Assembly: GCF_000001735.4 (NCBI RefSeq)
Contig: NC_003070.9
Location: forward strand, 3,534,001-3,598,000
Length of the DNA: 64,000 nucleotides
Source: Arabidopsis thaliana
Lineage: Eukaryota; Streptophyta; Magnoliopsida; Brassicales; Brassicaceae
Reading direction: 5' to 3'
Positions 12,003-23,457 of this stretch are shown in pieces. The notes beneath the pieces are model-generated. The model worked only from the letters and a program-made list of their open reading frames with translations, did not search any database and had not been told where the DNA came from. The translations under genes were made by a program, and so were the position numbers. Position 1 is the stretch's first letter. Each line of letters starts with the position of its first letter.

Positions 12003-12814
12003 TTAAATGTCAAAATGAGTTTTAGACTTTTAGTAAACGGATTATACGCAACGCCGATTATAGCAAAATTTCTGCATGTTTTTTGGTCAAAGTAGAGGAA
12101 ACATTAAAATCAGCAATATATACCCTTAACGAAAAAAAAGAATACATTTGTTTTAGAAACTTATTTAACAAAAGAAAGGAACATTTTAGAAATTTCTACT
12201 GGAAGAAACAAATGCTCACTCCACAAGTGCATGCTACGTTGTTCTTTCTTTATGCAATTGTGCGTTCCTTGTATGTTTCCACATTTTTCATGTCTATGCA
12301 CTCTGGTTATTTATTTATCTTCCAATGGCTTTTTCAGTATCTTATATTATTGCTATATACTGTATATAGTTTTTTAAAATTCCAAAAATGCATGAAAAAG
12401 TAGTACAATGGACTGGAGAGATCGTACAAAGTCAATGGCATTAAAAAGAAACTTGATGATAATTATATATATTTTAAATTATAAAATAGAAATGATATGC
12501 AACGTATAATGTGGTTTTTATTATTCTTGAAGGCCACATCGTTTTAATAGAACTTTTGTGAAATGACTTCTGAAACGATAGTTCAACAATTTCGTTTTCC
12601 TTAACAAACAAATTTATGAAAGGACTTGCGTTTAACTATTTCGCTGGACTTATTATTTTGGGCCTTGACCTTTTCTAGTTATTACTTTTATTTATTTCAA
12701 AAACACAGTTGCTCGTATTAGCTGAATACACAACTGTTCACTCTAGGGAGATTTTTTTATTATTTATGTGCCGTTGCATATCTGTTTTTCTTTTCTGGGA
12801 AAATGCTATATTAT

Positions 12815-13770
12815 GGCCATGTTCGTTTGCTTGTCGCTGGTAACTGAAACCAGCGACAGCGACCAAAAGTTGTTTGTTTGCCTATCGCTGATTCAGCGAC
12901 AAAAATTAGCGACAGTCGCCAGCGACTGCAATTTTTAGTCGCTGAAATTTTTAGCGATCAGTCGTTGGTTTCAGCGATTAGTTGCTGCTTTTGGTCGCTG
13001 GATCCAGCGACATGCAAACGAACAACTTTGCGATCAAAAAATAAAAATTAAAGAATAATTAAAAATAATTAAATTAAACAGAATTAAATTAAATTAAACT
13101 TAAATAAATGTCTTTTGCACTTTGAACGGTTGTGTCTTTTAATCGCAACTTTCTGTAAAAAATATTGACGGTTGTTTTTTCTCGCTTGTGTCTTTTATTG
13201 CAACTTTCCTATATTGTAATTTTCTGTCAAAATATTTACGGTTATTTTTTCTGGTTAGTTATATATATACTATTGAATAATTACGAAATTTATAATATGC
13301 ATCATTTGGAGTTACATTTGTTTTAAAGAAATTATTATATAAACAAATTTATAATATTTTTCTCTGCGATATCACGAAGGGTTTGAGTTCTAGTTTAATT
13401 AAATTAATTCTTATTAAATTAAGTTAAAATAAATTAAATTCAAATAACATAAACTAATTATAGTCAAATTATATTTGATAAAACTAAAATAAATAAATAT
13501 ATTAATTTATTTTTCTCATGGTGTATGATATATATGATTTACATTTTAAATTTAAAATATAAATTAACACCAAAAATAATTAATTTAAAAAAAAAATATA
13601 GCGACTGTTTATAACGACATTCAAACGAACAACACAGCGACATTTATTAGCGATTGTCGCTGTAATTGGTTGCTGAGTCCAGCGACAGACAAACGAACAA
13701 TGTATGTTGTCGCTGGTTGCTGTCGCTAGTCGCTGTTGCTGGATCCAGCGATAAGAAAACGAACAGAACC
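12815..13770. mobile_element. Non-autonomous DNA transposon (MITE-like) with CAGCGA-rich subterminal arrays
   Basis: A 956-bp element flanked by a 3-bp direct repeat TAT (12812-12814 and 13771-13773). The left end reads GGCCATGTTCGTTTGC and the right end, reverse complemented, GGTTCTGTTCGTTTTC. Both ends (about 12815-13030 and 13600-13770) are packed with CAGCGA/TCGCTG hexamers in both orientations, and GTTCGTTTG-type sequence recurs inside. The roughly 570-bp middle is AT-rich without an ORF. A GG...GTTCG-type terminus plus a 3-bp duplication is reminiscent of PIF/Harbinger (Tourist-like) elements; that family call is tentative. There is no transposase, so it would need one in trans. Confidence 0.7.
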
Positions 13771-13773
13771 TAT

Positions 13774-16235
13774 GTAAACTATAATATAAACTAAGAATTC
13801 AAATATGACGCTTTAAAAAAGTAAGAAAAAATTATGCAAAAAAATGAATATGTTGCACGTTGTAAAAGAAAAGGCAATTTTACCTTAATTCAAGACGAAT
13901 GGAAATTTTGTAAATAAAAATTCTTCTACATTTTTGGTCAGATATTTTTTTATTTTGTTTCACGTCGCTATTAATGATTCTTTTATGGATAACGTTGCAT
14001 TATCCAAACATGATGAACTACAGAAGTTGGGTAAACCACGTGTCTAGCAACACATACCAAGTGTCAATGCATTTCAATATCTTCACTTCACCCATTAATA
14101 TACTGATCAATTTATTTCCAGGATCCAACGACATTATTCATTTTAATTTCTTTCTTGCTTTCTATATAAATCTCGCAATTAACTAACTTAATACATTCAA
14201 AATTTGAAGGATAAGACTAAATTAAGGATTATCGGCCCTCCCAAGTACAACGCACCGGGATCACCAAATTATGGGATCTCTAACCATGTGGAGTCCAATA
14301 ATTAGCAGCTTTTCAATGTGATTTTTCAAATATTCTTTTCTTATAAAATGTAAAACAAAGGTTAGACAAATGAAGGAGACGCAACCTTCAACCAATTGAT
14401 GGTAGTGAGGATATATAGTATTTGTTCAGTCAACAAGGTAATATACAAAAGTTGATGTATTCTTTCTTTGACGTCGTTTTGGTGAGACTTCTTCTTCTTT
14501 TGACGTCGTTTTAATAAGAGTCTTATTCCAATCATATTTAATGAGTTTGATGAGATTATTAAATAATTTGCAACCTATAATTAAAAATTAAAAAAAAAAA
14601 ACTTTTTTCAATCAGCTTTACGTATACGAGTGATCTTCAAAACATCTGAGTTTCTTCAACTAAAGCCTCACATATATAGGCTATAGCATTTGCTTTCTGT
14701 TATCCACTCGCGAGAGAAGCCTTTTTCTTTTAACAAGAATAGTTTACTACTTATAATTTTCTTAATCTTTGTAAGCATATACTCGCCATAATAAGATTCC
14801 GCAAATAGGATATTTTGATCCCTGTTAAAGTATGACAAAAAAAATGATTATAATGTGGTAGAAGTGTATAACCCGATAAATGGGTATAGTTATTGGTTAC
14901 ATTCAAACTAAAGCTATGTACAATCACGTTACTAACTAAGGAGAAACAAAAATAATATAATTATAAGACACAAGAGAAATTAATTAAAACCCCACAAGAA
15001 ATTGATAAATTTTAAAAACTAAAAAAAATATTATAAAAGTATTGTACAATAAATCTTTGACGAAAAAGAATATCAGTATAAACTCGAAAACTTCCAAAAT
15101 CTTGGAAATTTTGATGCAATGAGGACTAAAACTTTTTGGCGTATTCTTTTCTCGGATTCCACTTGCGTCGGTGGCTGTCACTGATCTTCGAATGATGTTT
15201 GATGTATATTAAAATCCTTTACCGAAAAAAAAACTACCGACGTAGTTGCATATATTTTTGTGCACACAGTTAAATAATAAAATATTTCGTAGACAAACGT
15301 CATGACTATGTAACATATCAATCAGACAATCAATTTAAATTATTTCATTTAACTATTGTGAAGTAGGATAGTAATATATTTGAATGAAAAACCAAAAAAA
15401 ATTTGGGGTAAAAACAAATTAGATGCCACCAGGTTGAATTTTTAATGTATAACAAAAGAAAAATTCTTTGGTATGTCAGATATAACATGACATTTCATTG
15501 CATGCTATAAGTGAAGAAATTCACCAACTATGTCCAATTATGAGAATGATCTAAACAATAAATGATGAAGAAATGTTGCGATAAAAGGAAGAGATTGTTG
15601 AGACTAATAACGAGAAAGAAGACACTATTGTTCTTGTGATATAATTATAAAGGGGGAGAGATTTCTGCATTCATTCAATTTTTCAACCATTTAGAAAAGA
15701 ACAAAAAAGATTCTTTTAGTTTTTAGGCAAAGAAGAAAGATTCCTTTTCTTTTGTATAGTTAAAAAAAATATAGATGGAGATAAAAGTAAACCAAAAAGG
15801 TAGATAAAGTGTAAGACTTTTGATCTGTGAACCACATTTGTTAGGGTTGTTAATTTCATTTCAAACTTCCAAGGAAAAAAAAACTATTTTGAGGATAAAT
15901 GATTTTTATGATCAACCAAATTCACTGAGTATGAATGCAAAAGACAGAAAATTTGTAAATGAATAAAGCTAAGAAATCATATACATCAATTATACTCAAA
16001 ACAGGGGGAAATAGAAATATACATAAACATGAAACAAACACTTCATATTCACTAACCTTGATTAGTGTCCTAACGTTAATACAACTGAGAAACAAATAGA
16101 GTAAATTTAGTTAAGTTCAGAATCTAAGACTGAAGAGTACTAAACCAGATTCGAGGATTACGACTAGATGAAGAAAACTAACCCTAAAAGAAGGTTATAA
16201 AGAGAGAGAGAGGGATCAGAGTCGTGAAAACAGAG
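13774..16235. other. AT-rich spacer downstream of SMR8
   Basis: No gene is supported. Notable bits are a G-box-like CCACGTG near 14036-14042 and two copies of TTTGACGTCGTTTT at about 14466-14515 (TGACGT, a bZIP-type core). Short ORFs here have no recognisable similarity and lack support. The last few hundred bases are probably the SMR8 3' UTR. Confidence 0.5.
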
Positions 16236-16568
16236 TTAATAACTAGCTCTTTGAATGAAAACGGTTTCTAGGTCCGGCGGAGAGAAGTAATCTCTAGTGA
16301 CGGTGACGTAACTGCACTTCAACGACGGTTTACGCTTCTTTGGCGCCGCTGGACACGGCGGGACCCTTGGAATTCTGACGGAAACCGCCGTAGGGGTCGT
16401 AGGACACTGATCTTGCTCCTCTGTTTCGGTAACTGTGACGCCGGGAGATAGGTTAATCTGCTTGAGAGGGGAACGTGAGGGAATTCCGGCGATGACCCAT
16501 TTTTTACCGTCGGTGGATTCTCGTATCTCGCCGTCGAGTTGGTGGTGAGGTTTGCCGGAATATCCCAT
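16236..16568 (-). CDS. SMR8: SIAMESE-related cyclin-dependent kinase inhibitor
   Basis: A single-exon gene of 110 residues. SIM/SMR proteins are small plant-specific nuclear inhibitors of CDK-cyclin complexes that restrain mitosis and favour endoreduplication, often in response to stress. Visible family features are the central block CPTTPTAVSVRIPRVPPCPA at residues 55-74, followed by a basic KKRK (77-80, possible nuclear localisation signal), and the C-terminal cyclin-binding-type motif DYFSPPDLETVFIQ (93-106). SP/TP sites (residues 33-34 and 58-59) are possible CDK phosphorylation sites. Length fits the family. The SMR8 name rests on gene order next to ABCB10 (AT1G10690). A long AT-rich upstream region separates it from PRS3. 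Confidence 0.9.
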   Translation of the reverse strand: MGYSGKPHHQLDGEIRESTDGKKWVIAGIPSRSPLKQINLSPGVTVTETEEQDQCPTTPTAVSVRIPRVPPCPAAPKKRKPSLKCSYVTVTRDYFSPPDLETVFIQRASY

Positions 16569-17739
16569 GACTTCTCTCGAATGTGAATGAAGAGGAAACA
16601 GAGAAAGTGAAAAAAAAACAGAGGAGTTTTGTTGTTATGGTTGATGATGAAGATGAAAGAATCAAAGGTTTGCTTTAGGTTTTTGGGATTGATGTGTGGG
16701 GAACGAATGAGACGTTTTGTTCTCTCTCTCTTGGATACTTTTTTTTTGTGGTTAACTTTGGTGGCGAGCGAATGTGAAGTGAAGGGGACATTTTTTCTTA
16801 GAGGACGGTTTTATAGTCAACAGAGTATTAATTACGTTAGATCGGTGTCGATTCAGTTCGGTAATTTCTACTGATTTTGCTGAATAAAATTATTGTAAGT
16901 TTTCTTTTTATAAAAAAAAAAATCAAATTTAATTATAGAAAGACAGTGAGATAGAGTTGTACGTTTTTTTTAAATATTCATATTTATTCGTTACTGATGC
17001 CTGAGGCTGAGGGCAGAGTGGAGGGAATAAAGGAGCATGAGAGAAGTAGCAACAATTCCTACATTTCAAAATTTAAATTTCTAGGTCATTTTTATTTTAT
17101 TTTAGATCATGCAGCCTGCAGGTAAATTTAATCGCATTTGAGATTTTTATCTTATAGTGAAACCAAATCTTTTGAATCTTTTTAACAAAAAAAAAAAGAA
17201 AAAAAAAATCTTTGAATATTATAAACTATGAAAATGATATCAAAGTCATGAATAGTTTATGGATGCATGTCTTCGAAACAAAATTACAAAATACATGAAG
17301 TCGATTCTTATAGGATTAATGTTGATTTGTTTGACCCGTTGATATTCATTAGAAATTTAACGATTTTATTCTAATTAATATTATATATATGACATATTAA
17401 GAGGTATAGCACATATGTATATTTTTATATAAAAAAAAGTAATTTTGTTTTTAAGATGATATATAGACATATGTTATTTTTTTAACGTATAATACACCTT
17501 GGTACAATTTTAGAACTAAAAAATTTAAAATTTTAAGTTATATATATATATATATTGTTACTTTGGTTTTGTTTTCAAAATTGTATAATTATATTTCGAT
17601 TGTTAATTATATGATTTCATCCGTAGTATATATAATTCCATATTAATATCAACTCAAACGCGTCCTACCGTATAACCCCGTCATGTGAAATTAAACATCA
17701 TTTTGTTATTTTTCTAAAATTTAAATATTTATGGTATTG

Positions 17740-17770
<31 letters not shown>

Positions 17771-20156
17771 TTGATCCAAACTTTATAATTGTATTTTAAT
17801 TGTTATATATAGGATTTCACCCGTAATATATATTGTCTCATATTAATATATATATATATATTTTAATAAAGTATAACTTTTTAAAAGTTTTAAATTTTTT
17901 GATATTTAACTTTTAAGAAACTTTAAATATTTATAATATTTTGAAATTTTTAAAGATTCAGTTCTTTAAAATAGAGATTCAGAGTAAACCGGATAACATT
18001 TTTATTTTTGGATGCCTGATAAATCAAACTTCCAGTTCATTGTTATTCAAAATTATTTTGGTTCTTTTTATAATAAGACTCTAAAGCATTGCCCAATTTC
18101 TTAAGTAATGTGGGATCTTTCACACTTACTTTTTTCTTTATACATAGAGTAATATATGTCTGTTTACAAAAATTTGAATTACATCATATGCAGAAAAAAT
18201 CTAATATTTTATAAACTATATATATTTTATATAAAATCAAATAAATTAGATATAAGAACAACAAAAAGTGAAAGAAAAAGCATATATTTATATTTAATGT
18301 AGATAGAGAAATTTTAGAAAATTCGTAATTAATTGATTGTAGTTCAATAATGATAAGATTTAATTAAGGATTTAGACACATATTTGTTTTAGATAGATTT
18401 TGTAGAGGCTAAATATGTAATATAGAAAAGAGTTAATTTAAGTATTTAATGCAAACTAACAAATTATAAATTTTTAGTAATAGAATATTTGGTTGAAATA
18501 TAACTGGTAAGGACCTAAATGTTATTAGTAAATAGTTAAGGGATTTTTGACCAAAAAGTCTATCAAAAATGTATATGTAGATATAAAAATCATAGAAAAC
18601 TCTTTAATGTATAATAACACTATGACAATGCCGCCCATTAACAAACTCACGGAAAAAAAAAAAACTACTTTTCTCTATTTTCTCTCAGTATTGCTTGCTT
18701 CAAGCATATTTGTACTTAGTGTAAATACACGCCCATTAACAAACGTGAACCATAATCTTATCCGGTGAAATACATACGCCACCAAATATAATAATATATC
18801 ATGTGGTCAAATCCTGCAAAAAAACTCATCAAAGATATTTTGTGTATTGTAAAATGATTCTATAGTAGTACTAATTAATAGGTAATATATACTGTTAACT
18901 AATGTGGACAATTGTAAAACGACGACATAGTCATTGAAAACGAAATGGAGTATATCTAATCTGGCTGAGAGAAGAGTTGATATGAAAAGAGAGAGCCCGT
19001 GAACGGATATACAAAATGAGTTTTAAATGAGAATAGGGAACCCGAGGAAACGCGTGACCTAAGCTACGTAAATTATAAAAATAACTTATTTTTATATTCA
19101 TAGGGTGTGTTTTTATTTACACAAATATATATAGTATTTGTATCAACTTCTATGTATTAAATATAAAGAGATAAAAATACCCTTTAGATGCAAGTAATAA
19201 ATGGAGTAACGAGATGGAAAGAGTCGTTGAGATTCACACTTCAGTTGGCGGTCCTATTTTTGACTTTCTAATTATCACCGGTCAACATATTTTGTAGAGA
19301 TTCCATCGCCGATGCTCAAGTTTTTTGCACCCTGTGAAAACATATATAGAGGTTTTTGGTCGGTGTTTGCCGGCAACGACAAATATGTGATTTCTTAGTT
19401 TCTTCAACAATAAACTCGTGTTTGCCTCTTATCTAGCTAGAATGACCTTTGTTTAGTAGTTTTCTGAATTGCAGTTTCCCTAAACCATTATCTTAGTGCA
19501 CATACATAAATTATGGTGCAATATCATTTTGGTAACGTTACTATTTGTTAGATATTTATTTAACAGAAAATGTCATAATCCTTAAACACAAATTCTTATT
19601 TAAATATGTAAACGTTTTCTAAAACTTATGGCTTCTTCTGATTTATTGGATCTAATATATTGGAGCAGCCTTTTGTTTACCATTGGAATACTCAAGCTAA
19701 GAATAATATTGTTAGCTTGAAATTTTCTACATTCTAATGTATTCTAGTTTCAACTTTCAACTAACACATCATCTTTCCACATAGTAGGCGCGTATACCTT
19801 CCCAATTTTGTCCCTTTAAACCGGAAACTAACCGAATTTCCCTATCCACATTCTAACTAAACCGAGACAAACCGTTTCATTTCGAGCAAGTCTTGAACAA
19901 ATTAGTTTCAGAGTGCTGCTATTCGTTTTTGGTATTCGGACAAATTAAACTTGAACCGATGGTTAGCTACTTAGCCAATTAAACCGAAACTATCCAACAT
20001 CTTCATAACGTGTCTCATTTGACAGATAGGGGCATTTACGTCATTTCGGAGTCTCCGCCACATGTCAGATTTGTTTTATAAACGAAAAAAATTCGGTATA
20101 TTTAATTTGAAGATATCCGCCGGAAAATTCGTAAATTTGACCCTTCGTCTTCGGAA
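16569..20156. other. SMR8/PRS3 divergent intergenic region, AT-rich
   Basis: About 3.6 kb between two genes transcribed away from each other, so it holds both promoters. The SMR8 side (16569-16800) has the leader. The middle is very AT-rich with (TA)n tracts and a diverged repeat pair at 17539-17848. Close to PRS3, at 20062, an out-of-frame ATG overlaps the PRS3 start and could act as an upstream ORF if transcription begins before it. No further genes are supported. Confidence 0.5.
17539..17848. repeat. Diverged direct repeat pair with (TA)n starts
   Basis: Copies at about 17539-17649 and 17749-17848 share the same order of blocks: a (TA)n run, a block like TTATAATTGTATTTTAATTG, a block like ATTTCACCCGTAATATATA, and an end like CATATTAATAT. 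They differ at many positions, suggesting an old tandem duplication or remnants of one repeat family. Confidence 0.6.
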
Positions 20157-22274
20157 ATGGCGGCTATTTCTCCGGCGAATGCAACCACCGCTGCTTCACT
20201 CTCCCTGCCTCAATTTAGCTCAACTTCTTCCTCGTTATCTTCTTCTTCGTCTCCATCGTTTCTTAATTTCAAAACTGCTTCAGTCAGTAATCGCTGCATC
20301 AAGTGCGGAGTCAGAAGCTTAGAGAACCACTCTGGTCACCGGAGCCTCGATTTCTTATCCAATGGGGATCCGATCAGCCTAATTAATCCGAATTCATCGT
20401 CTCCTATAACCATGGCCGCGGCGACGTCGGAATCCGGTTCGAAGAGCTCTAAGCGCGTCTGTCTCTTCCACAGCGACGAGACTAGAGATCTCGCCGAGAG
20501 AATCGTCGCAAAATCTGATTGCATTGAGCTACGAAGCATCAATTGGAAGTAATAACCCATCAATCTCTCTATCAATTTGATGTCTTTTGCTTAAAAATTT
20601 GAACTTTCAGATGAGTTTCGTATGTGTTTTTGGTCAATGCTCTTATTCTGTTGCTCAAATTCGAGAACCTTGAGATGAGATAGCTCTAAGTCACCGTAAG
20701 GAATTTTGCATTTAGGCTTTTAAGCAGAGTCAAATTGGGTTTGTTTGATGTGTATAATGGTTGGAAGAGGTTTAGGTTCTTGATCACAAAGTAATTTACA
20801 ACCGTTGTTCTTGTTTTTAGGAAATTTGATGATGGATTCCCTAATTTGTTCATACAAAATGCTCAAGGCATTCGTGGGCAGCATGTTGCTTTCTTGGCTT
20901 CATTCAGTTCACCTGCTGTGATCTTCGAGCAGCTTTCGGTTATTTATGCTCTGCCTAAGCTTTTTGTTTCTTCGTTTACACTTGTTCTTCCATTCTTTCC
21001 TACTGGAACTTCTGAGAGAATGGAAGACGAAGGAGATGTGGCCACTGCTTTTACTCTCGCTAGGATACTCTCTAATATTCCGACTTCGAGAGGAGGACCG
21101 ACTAGCCTAGTGACCTTCGATATACATGCCTTGCAGGTCTTTATCTACAACCCTGGTCACCTCTCTTTTTGTTCTTTGAGTTGATGGTTTTATCTAGATT
21201 CTGCCTTGTCTTCGTTTGGATTGTAGGAAAGATTCTACTTTGGTGATACTATACTTCCATGCTTTGAAAGTGGTATACCATTGCTCAAGAGCAGACTCCA
21301 GAGTCTACCTGATTCTGATAACGTAAGTCTCTTTCCCTCTTTTTGTCACATTTCTATCATGTTGAGTAGATTATCAACAAGATTCAATTCATTTTGGTTA
21401 CTGATCTTCATTTGCTTCAGATATCTATTGCATTCCCAGATGATGGAGCATGGAAGCGTTTCCACAAGCAACTCCAACATTATCCAACGGTACTATATTT
21501 TCTCATACCTAGACGATATCGCCTTTGCACATCTCATTAGCATCTTACAGTGAACCCATGTGGATCGTTTTAGGATTTAGTAAGCTGGATTTAATTCAGG
21601 AGCTTGTTCTTCAAGCTTACATTAGATCTAACTCCAAAAGAAGCATTGCATCATCCAATCTTGTACAGAAAATCTGTACATTAACCTTTTGACTTACCAA
21701 GTAATCCTACTTAACGTTCAGATTGTTTGCAACAAAGTAAGAATGGGAGACAAACGAATAGTGCGTATCAAAGAGGGAGACGCTGAAGGAAGGCACGTCG
21801 TGATTGTTGATGATTTGGTTCAGTCGGGTGGCACATTAATCGAATGCCAGGTTCTGTACTCAGATTCAACTCTCAAAAGTGTAACTCTGTACTCACTTCT
21901 TCATAACTAACCACTAATTCTTGTTCCCTTCAGAAAGTCTTAGCTGCACATGGAGCAGCGAAGATAAGCGCATATGTAACACACGGGATCTTCCCCAGGA
22001 GTTCATGGAAACGTTTCAAGCTTGACACCAAAGGTTACTACAACCACTATACAAATGTTTTGAATCAGTCTAAACAGAGTCATGCCAGTTTCTTTGCGAT
22101 GTGGCTAAAATCTTGGTTTTCTTTTCTTTCCGTGATGCAGGTGATCCCGCGGAAGGTCTGAGCTATTTCTGGATCACAGACTCGTGTGGGATGACTGTGA
22201 AAGAGGTGATGAATAAACCTCCTTTTGAAGTTCTTAGCCTGGCTGGCTCCATAGCTTCTGCTCTTCAAGTTTAA
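20157..22274 (+). CDS. PRS3: Ribose-phosphate pyrophosphokinase (PRPP synthetase), class II type
   Basis: Makes phosphoribosyl pyrophosphate from ribose 5-phosphate and ATP for nucleotide, NAD, histidine and tryptophan synthesis. Seven exons: 20157-20548, 20821-21136, 21227-21322, 21421-21489, 21722-21850, 21934-22033, 22141-22274. They give exactly 411 residues. The first roughly 90 residues are Ser/Ala/Thr-rich with few acids, like an organelle transit peptide. The catalytic region follows with [16 protein letters not shown]. The PRPP-binding loop [14 protein letters not shown] is at about 317-330. It ends GSIASALQV. The sequence resembles the phosphate-independent plant class (PRS3/PRS4). 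Plastid or mitochondrial targeting is inferred. An upstream out-of-frame ATG at 20062 may lower translation if transcribed. Confidence 0.95.
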
Positions 22275-23113
22275 GCTTATGTGATTCGAGAAGAAATCCA
22301 GCCGCAAGTAATTTTTGGGTTTGAACAAATCTGATTTATAAACTTTGGTGTATAGTTCTCGATCAAAGCATTTTCCACGGAAGAGGTTATTTGTTGTTAA
22401 TGTTCTGTAGGAAAATCCAATAATGTAATAATGTTTCTTCTGTCAAAGAGAGAAAAAAAAAACAATGTTTCATTTCACTTCTTTTATACTTGTTGATAGA
22501 CAGAAAATTCCTTTGGAAAATAAAGTTTCTTTTAAGCGTCTCCTAAATTTTTTCTAATTGGAATAAAAACATTTACTAATGATTTATCAATTATCATGAA
22601 TTCTATATCACTATCGCAGCTCTAGGCATTAACAGCCCAAAAAAAAAAAAACCATAGCCCAAAAAATCATAGCTGAATTCTCTTGTTTTCTGGTTTAACT
22701 TTGAATTTGCTTTGTAAAGTTTGATTGATACGTATCTAGGAGCATTTAGTGGCTGTGGAAAGATCATACAACCTTTTTCAGTCACGCTCTATCCAAATCT
22801 TTGCATATTAATATTTCTGTTGAATAACTCTTTTCTTGGATCCAATATATGATATTATGATAGTTGGAACACTCACAGATTCGCGAATACTTAATAGAGA
22901 TATTGAAATATTGACCGAGATATGTGAATATTAATTCTTGTAAATCAAGAGAGATTATTTCTTTCCTGACTAAAATTTATCGCTGTTATATATTGATTGA
23001 GTTTTGTGTGTACAAATTACAACAACTCAATAAGACAACAAGAACTTACAACACTTTTTTTCTTTCAAAACAAGAATTTTAACACAACACATTTCTTTGA
23101 GATAGCCAAAACC
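22275..23113. other. PRS3 3' region and promoter of the first ESF1-like gene
   Basis: PRS3 3' UTR sequence runs to about 22.45 kb. AT-rich spacer follows, then the promoter of the peptide gene with a TATA box (TATATAT at about 22987-22993) and a leader containing the ACAACAACTCA block shared with the other ESF1-like copies. No other gene is seen. Confidence 0.5.
22987..22993 (+). promoter_or_regulatory. TATA box of ESF1-like copy 1
   Basis: TATATAT within CTGTTATATATTGATTG lies about 125 bp before the start codon. Downstream the leader carries ACAACAACTCAATAAGACAA, shared in form with the other copies. Confidence 0.5.
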
Positions 23114-23457
23114 ATGAAATCATCACATATAGCTTTGCTCTGTATAGTCGTGCTTTCTCTCTTCGCTCTGCATGAATGTAAGTATAAACTTTTCTTATAA
23201 TATATATCTACACATAAATTAGAATTTCTTTTAGATTTTTTATTCATTCTCAAAGTTTAAAATCAAATGAATCATGTAGGTGTGAGCAAGGAGGTCAGAG
23301 ACACTCCCAAAAGGTTAATGAAGCGTGTGTCCCTGGCCCATGTCATCCTTTGGTACCTCATTGTTGGTGCTGCGAACATTTACGTGGTATCAGGCCGCAA
23401 TGCTGTTGGTCAGGCAGTACTGGTCGCGACTATTGCAACCAGCAATGTAACTTATAA
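23114..23457 (+). CDS. ESF1-like secreted cysteine-rich peptide, divergent copy (AT1G10705-like)
   Basis: Exon 1 (23114-23177) encodes a signal peptide, [21 protein letters not shown], and ends in phase 1 with T before GTAAGT, as in the other copies. The cysteine core lies downstream in one frame: CVPGPC, HCWCC, QCCWSG and YCNQQC, ending TAA at 23455-23457. The family-type acceptor (TGTAG, ending 23279) puts exon 2 in a different frame that stays open but loses the cysteines. An acceptor 14 nt further in (AG at 23292-23293) restores the frame and keeps the conserved TGT codon across the junction. The EIGRS.KI block of the other copies is missing. So this copy either uses a shifted acceptor or is decaying. 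Predicted role: an apoplastic signalling peptide; untested. Confidence 0.7.

Noticed and set aside
12083..12403. 106-codon open frame with hydrophobic stretches
   Set aside because: It starts with TTG rather than ATG, lies in AT-rich DNA between two MITE-like elements, and shows no family motif.
13974..14186. 70-codon plus-strand frame
   Set aside because: Composition follows local AT content; no signal peptide or cysteine pattern.
14984..15181. 65-codon minus-strand frame beginning MTATDASGIREK
   Set aside because: No homology recognised, AT-driven Phe/Ile-rich tail, no promoter or splice context.
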